Origin: Bacteroidaceae bacterium
GTDB taxonomy: Bacteria > Bacteroidota > Bacteroidia > Bacteroidales > Barnesiellaceae_A
NCBI GenBank assembly: GCA_017531985.1
Contig: JAFXJY010000033.1
Location: forward strand, 45,336-109,335
Length of the DNA: 64,000 nt
Direction: 5' to 3'
Shown: positions 1 through 11,683 of the stretch, piece by piece
Position numbering within the stretch: the stretch's first letter is position 1
Layout: every line of letters begins with the position of its first letter
The notes under the pieces: generated by a model
What the model saw: only the letters and a program-made list of their open reading frames with translations
What the model was told of the DNA's origin: nothing
The model's database searches: none
Program-made: the position numbers and the translations under genes

Positions 1-705
1 GAAAATCGTAACAACATTGCCGAAGCCTACAAACCCGTCGACAAGGATAAATGGCTCATATCGCCTCAGACTGTCAATGCATATTACAACCCCACAACCA
101 ACGAAATATGCTTCCCCGCCGGTATCCTTCAACCTCCTTTCTTCAACCCCAATGCCGACGATGCTGTTAACTATGGTGCTATCGGTGTTGTAATCGGTCA
201 CGAAATGACTCACGGATTTGACGACCAAGGTCGCCAATACGACAAGGATGGTAACCTCAACAGCTGGTGGACTGCCGAGGACGAAGCTCGCTTCAACGAA
301 CGTGCCGACAAACTTGTAGCTCAGTTCGACAAGATTGTTGTTCTCGATGGTGAAGAGGGTCCTGTATATGCAAACGGTCGTTTTACTCTCGGCGAAAACA
401 TTGCCGACCAAGGCGGTCTCCGTGTTGCTCACACTGCATTCATCAACTCTCTCAACGGTAACACTCCCGATCCTATCAGCGGTTTCACTGCCGAACAACG
501 TTTCTACCTCGGATACGCTGCTCTATGGGCTGGTAACATTCGCGAAGCCGAAATCTTGCGTCGCACCACCACCGACCCTCACTCGCTCGGCCGCTGGCGT
601 GTTAATGCAACACTTCGCAACATCGACGATTTCTATAAAGCATTCAATGTTACCGAAGAGGATGACATGTACCTCGCTCCCGAAGAACGTGTAATTATCT
701 GGTAA
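1..705 (+). CDS. M13 family zinc metallopeptidase (neprilysin/PepO-like), C-terminal part
   Basis: The reading frame is open from the first base, so this is the last 234 residues of a gene that begins outside the window. It carries the gluzincin motif HEMTH at about residue 67 of the visible part (HExxH, two zinc ligands plus the catalytic Glu), followed about 64 residues later by GENIAD, where the Glu is the third zinc ligand of the M13 family. The segment upstream (NAYYNP, then CFPAGILQPPFF) is also typical of M13 enzymes. Family members are secreted or periplasmic oligopeptidases cutting on the N side of hydrophobic residues. The protein ends in VIIW, matching the conserved C-terminal Trp of the family. 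The signal peptide cannot be seen. A MITE-like repeat starts 39 bases after the stop codon. Confidence 0.93.
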   Translation, partial: ENRNNIAEAYKPVDKDKWLISPQTVNAYYNPTTNEICFPAGILQPPFFNPNADDAVNYGAIGVVIGHEMTHGFDDQGRQYDKDGNLNSWWTAEDEARFNERADKLVAQFDKIVVLDGEEGPVYANGRFTLGENIADQGGLRVAHTAFINSLNGNTPDPISGFTAEQRFYLGYAALWAGNIREAEILRRTTTDPHSLGRWRVNATLRNIDDFYKAFNVTEEDDMYLAPEERVIIW

Positions 706-744
706 TATTCCCTCCCCTTGACATGACACAAGTGCGTGTCTTAA

Positions 745-940
745 AGGAACTTCTATAAATTACTTTGTTATGATTGATGAATTTTTCTTAGCGTAGATTT
801 TTGATATTGACCGAAAGAACATAGCGGGCTATGTGATTGAGTTCAAGGCAAAAAGATGCCAAGAAAAAACATCAAGCATGCAAAAAGAATGTTTCAAATA
901 ACTACTGAATTGCCAATCTGTGGAATTTATAGAAGTCCCT
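745..940 (+). repeat. MITE-like intergenic repeat, subfamily A, copy A1
   Basis: This is the best preserved long A copy (196 bp). The left end AGGAACTTCTATAAATT (745-761) is the inverted complement of the right end AATTTATAGAAGTCCCT (924-940) with one mismatch. The interior contains TTGTTATGATTGATGAATTT, a small hairpin ACATAGC..GCTATGT and GATGCCAAGAAAAAACAT, all shared with copies at 4371-4567 and partly at 20872-21070. TTAA lies just outside each end and could be a target duplication, though this is inference. There is no open reading frame of note inside. Confidence 0.8.
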
Positions 941-951
941 TAAATAACACT

Positions 952-985
952 ACACCCCCAAAGACTCTTTCCTCTTTGGGGGTGT
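952..985 (+). terminator. Hairpin terminator before enolase
   Basis: ACACCCCCAAAGA (952-964) pairs perfectly over 13 bp with TCTTTGGGGGTGT (973-985), leaving an 8-base loop. The tail ACTCTTTGATGT is only moderately T-rich. It probably ends transcripts from the peptidase gene. Confidence 0.7.
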
Positions 986-1081
986 ACTCTTTGATGTACA
1001 ATCTCAACCTAAGCCCGCAAATCAAAGGTTATCTATTGCTGCCAACGACACTCTGATCTGCCTTTTGCTAACATACCTTAA

Positions 1082-2431
<1,350 letters not shown>

Positions 2432-2528
2432 GCTCTGCTATATAATATCTTCACCAACATTCATCACTGCATCACTATATTCCTTCTCCTCCACAGCTAC
2501 TGTTATGGCTGTGGTGCGAGGGGATTTT

Positions 2529-2725
2529 AGGTATGTTCTATTATATATTAGGATGTGTTGATTTGGGGAAATTATTTCAGGCTGATTTATATTTTTCATG
2601 AGAAAGCAATGTATAAATTGTAACCGATTAAAAATTAGAAAGATGCCTCAATAAATACCAAAGGAGACCGAAATGGAATATCTCAACAATGTTTAACTTT
2701 TTACTTCTTGATAGAACTTCCCCCC
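2529..2725 (+). repeat. MITE-like intergenic repeat, subfamily B, degenerate copy C
   Basis: The left end (from 2529, AGGTATGTTCTA, then GTGTTGATTT) matches the left end of copy B1 at 16809. The interior ATTGTAACCGATTAAAAATTAG and AGGAGACCGAAATGGAA match the B1/B2 interior with many changes, and the right end CTTGATAGAACTTCCCC resembles the shared right terminus. The rest of the eno-tolC spacer (2432-2528 and 2726-2821) shows nothing recognisable. Confidence 0.55.
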
Positions 2726-2821
2726 CTATATATTCCCATGTTCGTAACAGACAATACAGCGATATAAATCCCGATTCGAGCTGTTTTTTTATCTGTTTTG
2801 ATGAAATTTATGTTGTTTCTG

Positions 2822-2852
2822 TTTGAATATTTTTAGAAAATATATATTTTTG
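2822..2852 (+). promoter_or_regulatory. Promoter of the RND efflux operon
   Basis: TTTG (2822-2825), 19 bases, TATTTTTG (2845-2852) fits the Bacteroidota primary sigma consensus TTTG-N19-21-TAnnTTTG. It leaves a leader of about 110 bases and shows that the true start of the next gene is the ATG at 2967. Confidence 0.65.
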
Positions 2853-2966
2853 TCGGACAAAAAATGTTTTTTTGTAAATTTATTAACAACCCTCATAACA
2901 AACAGCGATACAAACATCGTAATTAACAACAACTATTTACAGAACATACCTATAATCAATAATAAC

Positions 2967-4370
2967 ATGAAAAGAATCGAAACGATATTCTCTATCTTAG
3001 CCGTCATGCTGCTATCATCGCCCGGCATGAACGCCCAGAAGTATCTCCATCAGCCCTTACCCGAGGCATGGATGACCGACTCATTGGTCACCAACTTATC
3101 GCCGGTCGACGACAATTGGTGGCACTCATTTGGCGATACTTGTCTCATTGCACTTATCGACCAAGCTGTGACTAACAACAACAACCTCATGGCAGCAGCC
3201 GAGCGTGTTCAAGTTGCCAAGTCTATGTACAATGCTGCCTTGTCGGGATACTCACCTGTTATCGGTTTCGATGCTGCTTGGGTCAACAATCAGACAAGTG
3301 GCAATCTATCTTCATCCTCTACCGACCCCTCTTTGGCTCGTTATCTCGAAGCCGGCATATCTGTCAGTTGGGAGATTGACCTCTTTGGCAAAATCTACTT
3401 CCGTGCCAAGGAAGGTAAAGAACAGTATAATGCAACGAAGGAAGAGTACAACAGTGTAATGATTTCACTCTGTTCTCAGTTAGCATCACAATACATCACA
3501 CTACGCACTTATCAAGCTCAAATGCGAGTTGCCAAGACTCACATTATATCGCAAGAAGCTATTCTCAATATCACAGAAGCACGATTTGAGACCGGACTTG
3601 CATCGGCTCTCGATGTCGCTCAGGCCAAGACCGTCTACTACAACACGCGTGCCTCTATTCCCGGCTTGCAAGCTGCCATCGACAATTTGATTAACTGCAT
3701 TGCCGTCCTTCTCGGCGAATACCCCGTCAATGTTTACGACCGTCTGGCCGCACCTGCCGATCAGGTCGAATTCTTGCAGATTGTCAGTGTCGGCATTCCT
3801 TACGACCTGTTGCGTCGCCGTCCCGACCTTCGTCAAGCCGAGTATAACATTGCGGCACAAGCTGCTGCTGTGGGTATTGCCATTACCGATTTTCTACCCT
3901 CTCTATCGCTCAATGGTAATATAGGTCTTGCATCGCACGACCCTGCTCGCTTCTTCGACAACAGCAGCCTCACATTCAATATAACACCCACATTCCGATG
4001 GACTCTTTTCAACGGTACTGAGCGGTTCCAAGCTCGCAACGCTGCCAAAGCTCAAATGCAAGCTGCGGTCGACACTTATAACAATACGGTTCTCATGGCT
4101 GTCCAAGAGGTTGAGTCTGCCATGTCATCCTATAAGAATAGCGTTAAGCAACTCGTTCTCCTTCGCGAACTCGTAAACCAAGGACAACTCACTCTCGACC
4201 TCTCTCTCGACCTTTACAAGAACGGTCTCATCGACTTCCAGTCCGTTCTCGATGCACAGCGTCAAATGCTTTCTTATCAGAATACGCTCGAATCCACACG
4301 AGGTTCTTCGGCTCTCGCATTGGTCAACCTATATCAAGCCCTTGGCGGAGGCTGGAACAATCATGAATAA
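2967..4370 (+). CDS. TolC/OprM-family outer membrane efflux protein (NodT type)
   Basis: This 467-residue protein is the outer membrane channel of a tripartite efflux pump. MKRIETIFSILAVMLLSS then GMNAQ is a signal peptide. Mature features of the OEP family are EISWEIDLFGKIYFRAKEG (WEIDLFG block), a coiled region, and RRRPDLRQAEYNIAAQAAAVGIA, the second OEP repeat with its RPD motif, then a mirrored C-terminal half. The frame is open further upstream, to 2823, but the promoter overlaps that extension and the signal peptide begins at 2967. The gene comes first in the operon, ahead of the periplasmic and inner membrane parts; many RND operons have the channel last. The stop codon is immediately followed by repeat A2. 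Confidence 0.93.
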   Translation: MKRIETIFSILAVMLLSSPGMNAQKYLHQPLPEAWMTDSLVTNLSPVDDNWWHSFGDTCLIALIDQAVTNNNNLMAAAERVQVAKSMYNAALSGYSPVIGFDAAWVNNQTSGNLSSSSTDPSLARYLEAGISVSWEIDLFGKIYFRAKEGKEQYNATKEEYNSVMISLCSQLASQYITLRTYQAQMRVAKTHIISQEAILNITEARFETGLASALDVAQAKTVYYNTRASIPGLQAAIDNLINCIAVLLGEYPVNVYDRLAAPADQVEFLQIVSVGIPYDLLRRRPDLRQAEYNIAAQAAAVGIAITDFLPSLSLNGNIGLASHDPARFFDNSSLTFNITPTFRWTLFNGTERFQARNAAKAQMQAAVDTYNNTVLMAVQEVESAMSSYKNSVKQLVLLRELVNQGQLTLDLSLDLYKNGLIDFQSVLDAQRQMLSYQNTLESTRGSSALALVNLYQALGGGWNNHE

Positions 4371-4567
4371 AGAGTGCTTCTATCAATTGATTTGTTATGA
4401 TTGATAATTTTTTCTTACAGCCGATTTCTGATTTTGACCGAATGAGCATAGCCGACTATGAGATTAAGGTCGATCACCAAAGATGCCAAGAAAAACATGA
4501 AGCAAACACAACGAATGTTTTCGATAACGAAAGAATAATTAATCTATTGAATTTTTAGAATTTACCT
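4371..4567 (+). repeat. MITE-like intergenic repeat, subfamily A, copy A2
   Basis: This 197-bp copy begins at the base after the tolC-like stop codon and ends 35 bases before the next start codon. The ends are AGAGTGCTTCTATCAATT and GAATTTTTAGAATTTACCT, diverged versions of the A1 termini. The interior TTTGTTATGATTGATAATTTTT, the CATAG..CTATG hairpin and AAGATGCCAAGAAAAACAT match A1. It lies inside an operon, so it should be transcribed. Confidence 0.75.
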
Positions 4568-4602
4568 AAATACGATAACTCATCAAAAATATTTATAAAA
4601 CT

Positions 4603-5715
4603 ATGAATTACCGCTTTGCTATACCTCTTTTGTTGGCTGCTGCCACGCTTGTTGCTTGCAACAACTCCGATAGTACTACCGTTGGCACAACTGCCCCTAA
4701 TATCTCGGTCGCACAAGTCACTCAGGACTCTATTACACTCTTTGCTTCTTATCCCGGTTATCTCGAAGCATTCGATTATGTCGACCTCGTGGCTCGTGTC
4801 AGTGGTTATCAAGTTGCTTCGCATTATACTCCCGGCAAGCATGTAAACAAGGGCGATACTATGTTTATTATCGAACCTACTCAATATCAAGATGCAGTAG
4901 CTCAAGCCGAAGCGGCTCTTGCCACTGCCAAGTCGGAGTTCTACTACGCCGAAAACAACTACAAGCGTATGAAAGACGTTGCCAACAGCAATGCTATCAG
5001 TGAGATTGACCTCATCAAGTCGGAAGCTGCCTATTATCAAGCCGAGGCGGCCATCAAGAGTGCCGAGGCGGCTCTGCAATCGGCTCGTACTCAGCTCAAC
5101 TACTGCTATGTGGTCGCTCCCATTTCGGGAACTCCCACCTCGTCGACTTATAGCAACGGCGACTACCTTGCTCCCGGTGCCAATGCAAGACTTGCCACTA
5201 TCTATCAAGACAACAAACTGTTTGCCTATTTCAGTGTCGACGATGCTCAGTACATGAAGCTCATACAAAATCTTCGCATGAAGAATACACGTCTATCACA
5301 GGATGCTGTTCGACTCTCTTTCAGCGAAGTGATGCCACATGAATATGTCGGATACATCGACTACATTGCACCCAACATCGACCTTGCTACCGGTACGCTC
5401 AAAGTACGCATCGTAGTCGATAACCCTCATGGCGAACTCAAACATGGTATGTACACTACCGTACACATGCCTTACACACGCTCCGAGAAAGCCATACTCG
5501 TCAACGATGCATCCATCGGTACCGACCAAGTGGGCAAGTACCTTTACATCGTCAACGACTCTAACAAAGTGGAACTTCGTCACATCCAACTCGGTGAACT
5601 CTACAACGACTCGCTCCGCGTGGTTAGCTCGGGGGTCGAGCCGGGCGAACGTTATGTTACCCGTGCCTTGCAAAAAGTTCACGAAGGTATGATTATCAAC
5701 CCCATCACCCACTAA
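4603..5715 (+). CDS. RND efflux periplasmic adaptor (AcrA/MexA family), lipoprotein
   Basis: The 370-residue product is the membrane fusion protein linking the RND pump to the TolC-like channel. The start MNYRFAIPLLLAAATLVAC is a lipoprotein signal with Cys19 as the lipidated residue. Next come a beta-barrel/lipoyl half (VDLVARVSGYQVASHYTPG, GDTMFIIEP), an alpha-hairpin of Ala/Glu/Lys-rich heptads (about 95-165), and the second lipoyl half (CYVVAPISGTPTSSTYSNGDY). The C-terminal membrane-proximal domain reaches the end. It follows the channel gene after repeat A2 and precedes the pump gene by 74 bases, so the three form one operon. Confidence 0.95.
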   Translation: MNYRFAIPLLLAAATLVACNNSDSTTVGTTAPNISVAQVTQDSITLFASYPGYLEAFDYVDLVARVSGYQVASHYTPGKHVNKGDTMFIIEPTQYQDAVAQAEAALATAKSEFYYAENNYKRMKDVANSNAISEIDLIKSEAAYYQAEAAIKSAEAALQSARTQLNYCYVVAPISGTPTSSTYSNGDYLAPGANARLATIYQDNKLFAYFSVDDAQYMKLIQNLRMKNTRLSQDAVRLSFSEVMPHEYVGYIDYIAPNIDLATGTLKVRIVVDNPHGELKHGMYTTVHMPYTRSEKAILVNDASIGTDQVGKYLYIVNDSNKVELRHIQLGELYNDSLRVVSSGVEPGERYVTRALQKVHEGMIINPITH

Positions 5716-5789
5716 GCTACCGGTTTTATCTGCCTTCACTTTCAAGGTAAGTTCCATCCATTCAGTAACAACACAAAATACATCGCGAT

Positions 5790-8700
5790 ATGTTATCCAA
5801 GTTTTTTGTCAAACATCCCATCTTTGCCACAGTACTTGCACTGGTCATGGTACTGGCAGGTGGCATCACTCTCTTCACCCTGCCCATCGCTCAGTATCCC
5901 GAGATTACGCCTCCCACTGTGCAAGTGACCGCCATTTATCCCGGTGCCGATGCCGAAACTATTGCCGAGACTGTGGGCGTTCCCATCGAACAACAAGTCA
6001 ACGGTGTCGATGGTATGATATACATGAGTTCTGTTTCCTCTTCGACGGGTCAATACACACTCACCGTAACTTTCGAAGTAGGTACCGATATTGACATGGC
6101 TACCGTATTGGTACAAAACCGTGTCAGCACCGCTCAAAACTCACTGCCACAAGCTGTTATCGAACAAGGTATTACCACCAAGAAACAATCGACAAGCATC
6201 GTCCTTTTCGTCGCTCTTCGTTCCGATAAGGAGGCTTACGACGGATTGTTTTTATCCAACTATGCCAAGCTGAAAGTCACCGACGAACTTTCACGTCTGC
6301 CCGGTGTCGGTAGCGTTTCGGTTTTCGGTGCCGACGATTACAGCATGCGTGTGTGGCTCAAACCCGACGTCATGCAGATGCGTGGTATCACCGCTGCCGA
6401 AGTCTACAACGCCATCGCTGCTCAGAACATTGTCTCTCCGGCTGGTAGTGTCGGACAACAACCTGTATCCTCACCCGAAGCCTTCCAATTTACTCTTAAA
6501 ACGGAAGGTATGATGAATGACGTGTCGCAATTTGGCGACATCATTCTTCGTTCCGATGGTAAAGGCGGATACCTGCGACTAAAAGACGTTGCCGACATTG
6601 AGTTGGGTAGTGCGGCTTATAACATTTCTGCCAAGCTCGGTGATGAAGAGACGGCTGCCATCGCAATATATCAATTGCCCGGATCTAACGCTCTCGATGT
6701 TGCCAATGGTGTGCGTGAAAAGATGGACGAACTGCAACAATACTTCCCCGATGGCGTATCTTATGAAGTCGTTCTCGACACCACCGAATTTGTTACAGCT
6801 TCTATCGAAGAGGTACTTATCACATTCGTCGAGACGACTCTCATTGTGATGCTTGTTATTCTCCTCTTCTTGCAGAACTTCCGTGCCGTCATTATTCCTT
6901 CTCTTACCATCCCTGTTTCGCTCATCGCAACATTTGCTGTGATGCAACTCTTGGGATTCTCTATCAACACCCTTACTCTCTTCGGCCTTGTGCTGGCCAT
7001 CGCCATCGTTGTCGACGATGCTATTGTTGTCGTTGAGAATGCTACTCGACTGCTCGATACCGGGAAATATACCCGACAAGAGGCTGTCATCAAAGCCATG
7101 GAAGAGATTACAGGACCGGTTATCGGTGTCGTTCTTGTGCTGTTGTCGGTATTCATCCCCACAGCTTTCATCGGTGGCATTACGGGTGTCCTTTACAAAC
7201 AATTTGCCCTCACCATCGCTGTTGCCACCATTTTCAGCGGTCTCAACTCTCTGACTCTCACACCAGCCCTATGTGCTTTGTTCCTTCAACCCACTCGCGA
7301 GACTAAGTTCTGCGTCTATCGTTGGTTCAATAAAGGTTTCGATGTAACCCTGTCAGGTTATGTCAGCCTCATTACAGCCATGCTTCGCAAGCCCGCTATG
7401 GCTTTCATTATATTTGCCATCCTTTCGGCTGGTGCATTCTATGCCTTCATGAAGTGGCCTACATCATTCATCCCTTCGGAGGATTTGGGTTATGTCATTG
7501 CTTCGGTACAGCTGCCCAATGCCTCTTCACTCGATCGCACTGCTGAGGTTACCGAGAGACTCCAGAAGACCATCTCACAATATCCCGAGGTCGAAAACGT
7601 ACTTGTCATCAACGGTTTCTCATCAATGTTCGGCTCTCAATCGTCCAACCTCGCAACATTCTTTGTCGTTCTCAACCATTGGCACGAACGACCCGGCAAG
7701 GAACATAGCTCCGATGCCATCGTAGCTCGCATCAATCGCGATGCGGCTGCCATTGAAGAGGCGGTCATATTTGCCGTCAATCCGCCTGCCATACAAGGTC
7801 TGGGTACTACCGGCGGACTCGAATGGCAACTTGAAGACATCAACAACCAAGGTGCTTTGGCCATACAGAATGCTATCAATACACTCCGTCAGAAGCAAAG
7901 TGAATTTCCCGCTCTCGCATCGGTTACCTCTTTCTTTGAAGGCGTAACTCCGCAATATTATATCCGATTCGACCGCAGTAAGATTGAATTGATGGGCATC
8001 AACATCAGCGACGTATTCAAGGCTCTATCATTGCAGATGGGTGCAAGCTATGTCAATGACTTTGTTGACTTTGGTCGTGTCTATCAAGTCAAAATCAGTG
8101 CCGAAGCCAACGCCCGTGCACATATCGAGGATGTTCTCAAACTCAGTGTCAAGAATAAACAAGGACAGATGGTGCCTTTTGCAACATTTACCACCATTCA
8201 GTCGGTACTCGGACAGAACCTTGTTACGCGTTACAACATGTACCCATCTGCCTCAATCACCTGTATTCCTGCCGATGGTGCAAGCTCGGCTCAGGGCATT
8301 GCACAGACCGAGCAAATGGTGAAAGATGCGTTGGGCAATAACTTCGCTCTCAGCTGGACGGGTATGGCTCAGCAGGAAAAAGAGTCGGGTTCATCTGTAA
8401 CTATTATATTCGCTCTTGCCATTGTATTGGTAATCTTTGTGTTAGCCGCTCAGTACGAAAGCTGGACTGACCCCATTGCCGTCATCCTCTCATTGCCAAC
8501 TGCCATCCTCGGTACTGTACTCGGTTGCTGGATTATGGGCGAGTCGGTAAGTATATACACACAGATTGGTGTCATACTTCTCATCGCTCTATCGGCCAAG
8601 AATGCCATCCTCATCGTCGAGTTTGCTCGCGATTATCGCAAGAATGGTGTACCCATCTTCGATGCTGCTGTCGATGCCGGCCGTCTGCGTTTACGACCCA

Positions 8701-8954
8701 TTCTCATGACATCTTTTGCCTTCATTATCGGCGTATTACCTCTACTATTTGCCTCCGGTGCCGGTGCTGCAAGTCGCATCTCGCTTGGTGCAGCCGTCGT
8801 ATTCGGTATGCTTGTCAACACCCTCCTCGGTACAATCTTCGTACCCAACTTCTGGATGACTATGCAACGCTTCCAAGAGAAATACCTCACAGGACTTTTC
8901 TCCGACAAGAGTATAGACGTTCGCAATAACAATACAACAAACGACCAAGAGTAG
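5790..8954 (+). CDS. RND efflux pump, HAE1 family (AcrB/MexB-like)
   Basis: The 1054-residue length is that of AcrB-type inner membrane drug/proton antiporters. The start [20 protein letters not shown] is the usual first transmembrane helix, followed by [22 protein letters not shown], a hallmark of the family. The proton-relay helix near residue 400 contains [16 protein letters not shown], with the paired Asp residues, and a second relay Lys lies in [13 protein letters not shown] near 940. [10 protein letters not shown] is the usual end of the second pore-domain loop. It completes the operon with channel and adaptor. Substrates cannot be predicted. A strong terminator follows directly. Confidence 0.97.
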   Translation: MLSKFFVKHPIFATVLALVMVLAGGITLFTLPIAQYPEITPPTVQVTAIYPGADAETIAETVGVPIEQQVNGVDGMIYMSSVSSSTGQYTLTVTFEVGTDIDMATVLVQNRVSTAQNSLPQAVIEQGITTKKQSTSIVLFVALRSDKEAYDGLFLSNYAKLKVTDELSRLPGVGSVSVFGADDYSMRVWLKPDVMQMRGITAAEVYNAIAAQNIVSPAGSVGQQPVSSPEAFQFTLKTEGMMNDVSQFGDIILRSDGKGGYLRLKDVADIELGSAAYNISAKLGDEETAAIAIYQLPGSNALDVANGVREKMDELQQYFPDGVSYEVVLDTTEFVTASIEEVLITFVETTLIVMLVILLFLQNFRAVIIPSLTIPVSLIATFAVMQLLGFSINTLTLFGLVLAIAIVVDDAIVVVENATRLLDTGKYTRQEAVIKAMEEITGPVIGVVLVLLSVFIPTAFIGGITGVLYKQFALTIAVATIFSGLNSLTLTPALCALFLQPTRETKFCVYRWFNKGFDVTLSGYVSLITAMLRKPAMAFIIFAILSAGAFYAFMKWPTSFIPSEDLGYVIASVQLPNASSLDRTAEVTERLQKTISQYPEVENVLVINGFSSMFGSQSSNLATFFVVLNHWHERPGKEHSSDAIVARINRDAAAIEEAVIFAVNPPAIQGLGTTGGLEWQLEDINNQGALAIQNAINTLRQKQSEFPALASVTSFFEGVTPQYYIRFDRSKIELMGINISDVFKALSLQMGASYVNDFVDFGRVYQVKISAEANARAHIEDVLKLSVKNKQGQMVPFATFTTIQSVLGQNLVTRYNMYPSASITCIPADGASSAQGIAQTEQMVKDALGNNFALSWTGMAQQEKESGSSVTIIFALAIVLVIFVLAAQYESWTDPIAVILSLPTAILGTVLGCWIMGESVSIYTQIGVILLIALSAKNAILIVEFARDYRKNGVPIFDAAVDAGRLRLRPILMTSFAFIIGVLPLLFASGAGAASRISLGAAVVFGMLVNTLLGTIFVPNFWMTMQRFQEKYLTGLFSDKSIDVRNNNTTNDQE

Positions 8955-8973
8955 GAGTGAGCTGCTCTACACT

Positions 8974-9013
8974 CAGCGAGGCTATATCATCGGTATAGCC
9001 TCGCTGTTTTTTT
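8974..9013 (+). terminator. Rho-independent terminator after the RND operon
   Basis: CAGCGAGGCTATA (8974-8986) pairs perfectly with TATAGCCTCGCTG (8994-9006), with a 7-base loop and a run of seven T (9007-9013). Confidence 0.92.
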
Positions 9014-9075
9014 ACACCCGCCCCACATTTTATTACGCTGTGGAACTGATAGATGAACCCTAAACGCCAAACTTA

Positions 9076-9106
9076 TTGCATTTCACAAGAAAAAACTCTA
9101 TATTTG
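9076..9106 (+). promoter_or_regulatory. Promoter of the surface-glycan operon
   Basis: TTG (9076-9078), 20 bases, TATATTTG (9099-9106) matches the Bacteroidota promoter form. It is the only clear promoter before the 11 kb run of plus-strand glycan genes. The roughly 105-base leader contains nested inverted repeats (GGTAC 9125-9129 with GTACC 9160-9164, CGGT 9132-9135 with ACCG 9150-9153) whose role is unknown. Confidence 0.65.
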
Positions 9107-9217
9107 TAACCTATTATGCCATGCGGTACTTCGGTGAATGACACTGAGGACCGCGGAGCGTACCCTGAGCTAAGCTAACACACTATTTTAAAGCAACTTA
9201 ATAATAGAATTTACGTC

Positions 9218-10126
9218 ATGAAAGGTATCGTTCTTGCTGGTGGTAGTGGCACAAGATTATATCCCATCACCAAAGGTGTGAGCAAGCAATTGCTCCCCAT
9301 TTACGACAAGCCTATGGTCTATTATCCCATATCTGTACTCATGCTCGCCGGCATTCGCGACATTCTCATCATTACTACACCCGACGATATGCCTGCGTTT
9401 CGTCGTCTGTTAGGCGATGGTAGCGACTACGGTGTCCGTTTTCAATATGCAGTACAACCATCGCCCGATGGGTTGGCTCAGGCATTCATCATTGGCGAAG
9501 AGTTCATTGGCGATGATGCTGTATGCCTCGTACTTGGCGACAATATTTTTCATGGTAATGGTTTCTCGCACATGCTGCAACAAGCCGTCTCCGATGCCGA
9601 AAGCAAAGACTATGCCACTGTCTTTGGGTACTGGGTCGATGACCCCGAACGATATGGTGTTGCTGAGTTCGATGCCGATGGTAATTGCCTCTCTATCGAA
9701 GAGAAACCCTCGCATCCCAAGTCAAACTATGCTGTTGTTGGTCTCTATTTCTATCCCAATTCGGTCGTTAAAGTAGCCAAAGGTATCAAGCCTTCGGCTC
9801 GTGGAGAACTCGAAATCACAAGTGTCAATCAGCATTACCTCTCGGCAAGTCAACTTCGTGTTCAGACTCTCGCTCGTGGCTTTGCTTGGCTCGATACCGG
9901 CACACACGACTCTCTGGCCGAGGCTTCCATTTTTGTTGAGGTCATTGAGAAACGTCAAGGTCTTAAAATCGCTTGTCTCGAAGGTATTGCTCATTCGCAA
10001 GGCTGGATTGACAGCCATAAATTGCGAACACTCGCTCAGCCCATGGCCAAGAATCAATACGGACAATACCTTATCAAAATTGCCGATGAGGCCGACAACA
10101 ACCTCATTCGACCTTCTTTCGATTAA
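9218..10126 (+). CDS. rfbA: Glucose-1-phosphate thymidylyltransferase
   Basis: This 302-residue enzyme (RmlA) joins glucose-1-phosphate and dTTP to give dTDP-glucose, the first step to dTDP-L-rhamnose. The nucleotide-binding signature [20 protein letters not shown] is at residues 8-27 and [11 protein letters not shown] follows. [10 protein letters not shown] holds the metal-binding Asp, and [19 protein letters not shown] and [10 protein letters not shown] are further family blocks. It opens the operon and is followed after 58 bases by rfbC. Confidence 0.98.
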   Translation: MKGIVLAGGSGTRLYPITKGVSKQLLPIYDKPMVYYPISVLMLAGIRDILIITTPDDMPAFRRLLGDGSDYGVRFQYAVQPSPDGLAQAFIIGEEFIGDDAVCLVLGDNIFHGNGFSHMLQQAVSDAESKDYATVFGYWVDDPERYGVAEFDADGNCLSIEEKPSHPKSNYAVVGLYFYPNSVVKVAKGIKPSARGELEITSVNQHYLSASQLRVQTLARGFAWLDTGTHDSLAEASIFVEVIEKRQGLKIACLEGIAHSQGWIDSHKLRTLAQPMAKNQYGQYLIKIADEADNNLIRPSFD

Positions 10127-10184
10127 GGATAAAGGATACCCTATTTTATAAAACATCACTATACATCTTAACATCCTTTGCAAC

Positions 10185-10742
10185 ATGCAAGTTATTAAAA
10201 CTGCCATTGACGATGTACTCATCATCGAGCCTCATATTTTCGGCGACCATCGCGGCTACTTTTTCGAGTCTTTCTCCCAACGCGATTTCCATCGTCTTGT
10301 TGCCCCTGTTACCTTCGTTCAAGACAATGAATCTATGTCATCCTACGGCGTAGTACGCGGTCTCCATTTTCAACGACCTCCCTATTCGCAGAGCAAACTC
10401 GTTCGTGTCGTACAAGGAAAGGTACTCGATGTTGCTGTCGACATTCGACCCTCCTCTCCAACATTCGGAAAGCACGTCGCTGTTGAATTGTCTCACGAGA
10501 ATCACCGTCAATTATTCATCCCGCAAGGATTTGCTCACGGATTTGCCGTCCTCAGCGAAACAGCTATTTTTCAGTACAAGTGCGACAACTTCTATGCACC
10601 CTCGCACGAAGATGCCATCGCTTGGAATGACCCCGATATTAACATCGACTGGCTCATCCCATCCGACAAGATTGTACTATCTCCCAAGGACGCTCTCAAC
10701 CGACCCTTGGCTCAGGTCGACCTATCTTGTTTCTTGCCGTAA
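10185..10742 (+). CDS. rfbC: dTDP-4-dehydrorhamnose 3,5-epimerase
   Basis: The 185-residue cupin-fold enzyme (RmlC) epimerises C3 and C5 of dTDP-4-keto-6-deoxyglucose. Family features are PHIFGDHRGYFFESF, SSYGVVRGLHFQRPPYSQSKLV with the catalytic His, KVLDVAVDIRPSSPTFG, and FIPQGFAHGFAVLSE. The length is normal. It is the third-step enzyme of rhamnose synthesis and lies between rfbA and rfbD. Confidence 0.97.
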   Translation: MQVIKTAIDDVLIIEPHIFGDHRGYFFESFSQRDFHRLVAPVTFVQDNESMSSYGVVRGLHFQRPPYSQSKLVRVVQGKVLDVAVDIRPSSPTFGKHVAVELSHENHRQLFIPQGFAHGFAVLSETAIFQYKCDNFYAPSHEDAIAWNDPDINIDWLIPSDKIVLSPKDALNRPLAQVDLSCFLP

Positions 10743-10761
10743 CCCATAATATAGTCCTCCC

Positions 10762-11640
10762 ATGAACATTCTCGTTACCGGAGCTAACGGTCAACTCGGA
10801 TCGTCCATCCGAGATATTGCCTCGCAGCATCACAACTTCATCTTTACCGATGTCGACTCGCTCGATATTACGCAATATCATGACATTGTCGATGTGATTA
10901 CCCGTTGCAATATCGATGTTATTATCAATTGTGCAGCCTATACCAACGTCGACCGTGCCGAGCAAGAACCCGAGATTGCACAACTCATCAATGCCACTGC
11001 CGTCGACAACCTCGCTCGTGCTGCCGCCAATAACAATGCAACACTCATACACATATCCACCGATTATGTTTTCGGCGGAAACTGCAACAACATCCCTTGC
11101 ACCGAGCAACAAGCCACTGCTCCATTAGGCGTTTACGGACTCACCAAACTTGCCGGCGAACAAGCTGTCATCGATAGTGGTTGTCGACACATCATCATTC
11201 GCACGGCATGGCTTTACAGCCCGTATGGCCGCAACTTCCTGCTCACAATGCTCGACCTTACCGCTCGACGCCAATCGCTCAATGTCGTTTTCGACCAAGT
11301 TGGAACTCCCACCTACGCAGCACATCTGGCTCAAGCCATCATGCACATCATCGACACCAATCAAGTTCACAAACAAGGCATTTACCATTTCAGCAACCAA
11401 GGCGTATGCTCATGGTACGACTTCGCTCATGCCATCGCTCGACTGGCCGGTCATGACAACTGTATCATTTCTCCTTGTCACAGCAACGAATTTCCATCAC
11501 CCGTCAAGCGACCATCCTTCTCGGTACTCGACAAGACGCTGTTCACAACAACATTTGGATTCGATATACCACATTGGCACGATGCCCTCATACAGTGCTT
11601 CAATTCCATTTCCGATAGCAAACGTATCACTATGGAATAA
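10762..11640 (+). CDS. rfbD: dTDP-4-dehydrorhamnose reductase
   Basis: The 292-residue short-chain dehydrogenase (RmlD) reduces the 4-keto group to give dTDP-L-rhamnose. It has the Rossmann motif VTGANGQLGSS at residues 5-15, NCAAYTNVDRAEQEP, ISTDYVFGG and the catalytic YGLTKLAGE (YxxxK), then RTAWLYSPYGRNF. The start lies 19 bases after rfbC. Confidence 0.97.
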   Translation: MNILVTGANGQLGSSIRDIASQHHNFIFTDVDSLDITQYHDIVDVITRCNIDVIINCAAYTNVDRAEQEPEIAQLINATAVDNLARAAANNNATLIHISTDYVFGGNCNNIPCTEQQATAPLGVYGLTKLAGEQAVIDSGCRHIIIRTAWLYSPYGRNFLLTMLDLTARRQSLNVVFDQVGTPTYAAHLAQAIMHIIDTNQVHKQGIYHFSNQGVCSWYDFAHAIARLAGHDNCIISPCHSNEFPSPVKRPSFSVLDKTLFTTTFGFDIPHWHDALIQCFNSISDSKRITME

Positions 11641-11683
11641 CCTCGAAGTACACTATTGAAATACCATTCTAACAATCGATAAT

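Noticed and set aside
2823..2966. Upstream extension of the TolC-like protein
   Set aside because: A clear promoter overlaps the extension and the signal peptide begins at the ATG at 2967.
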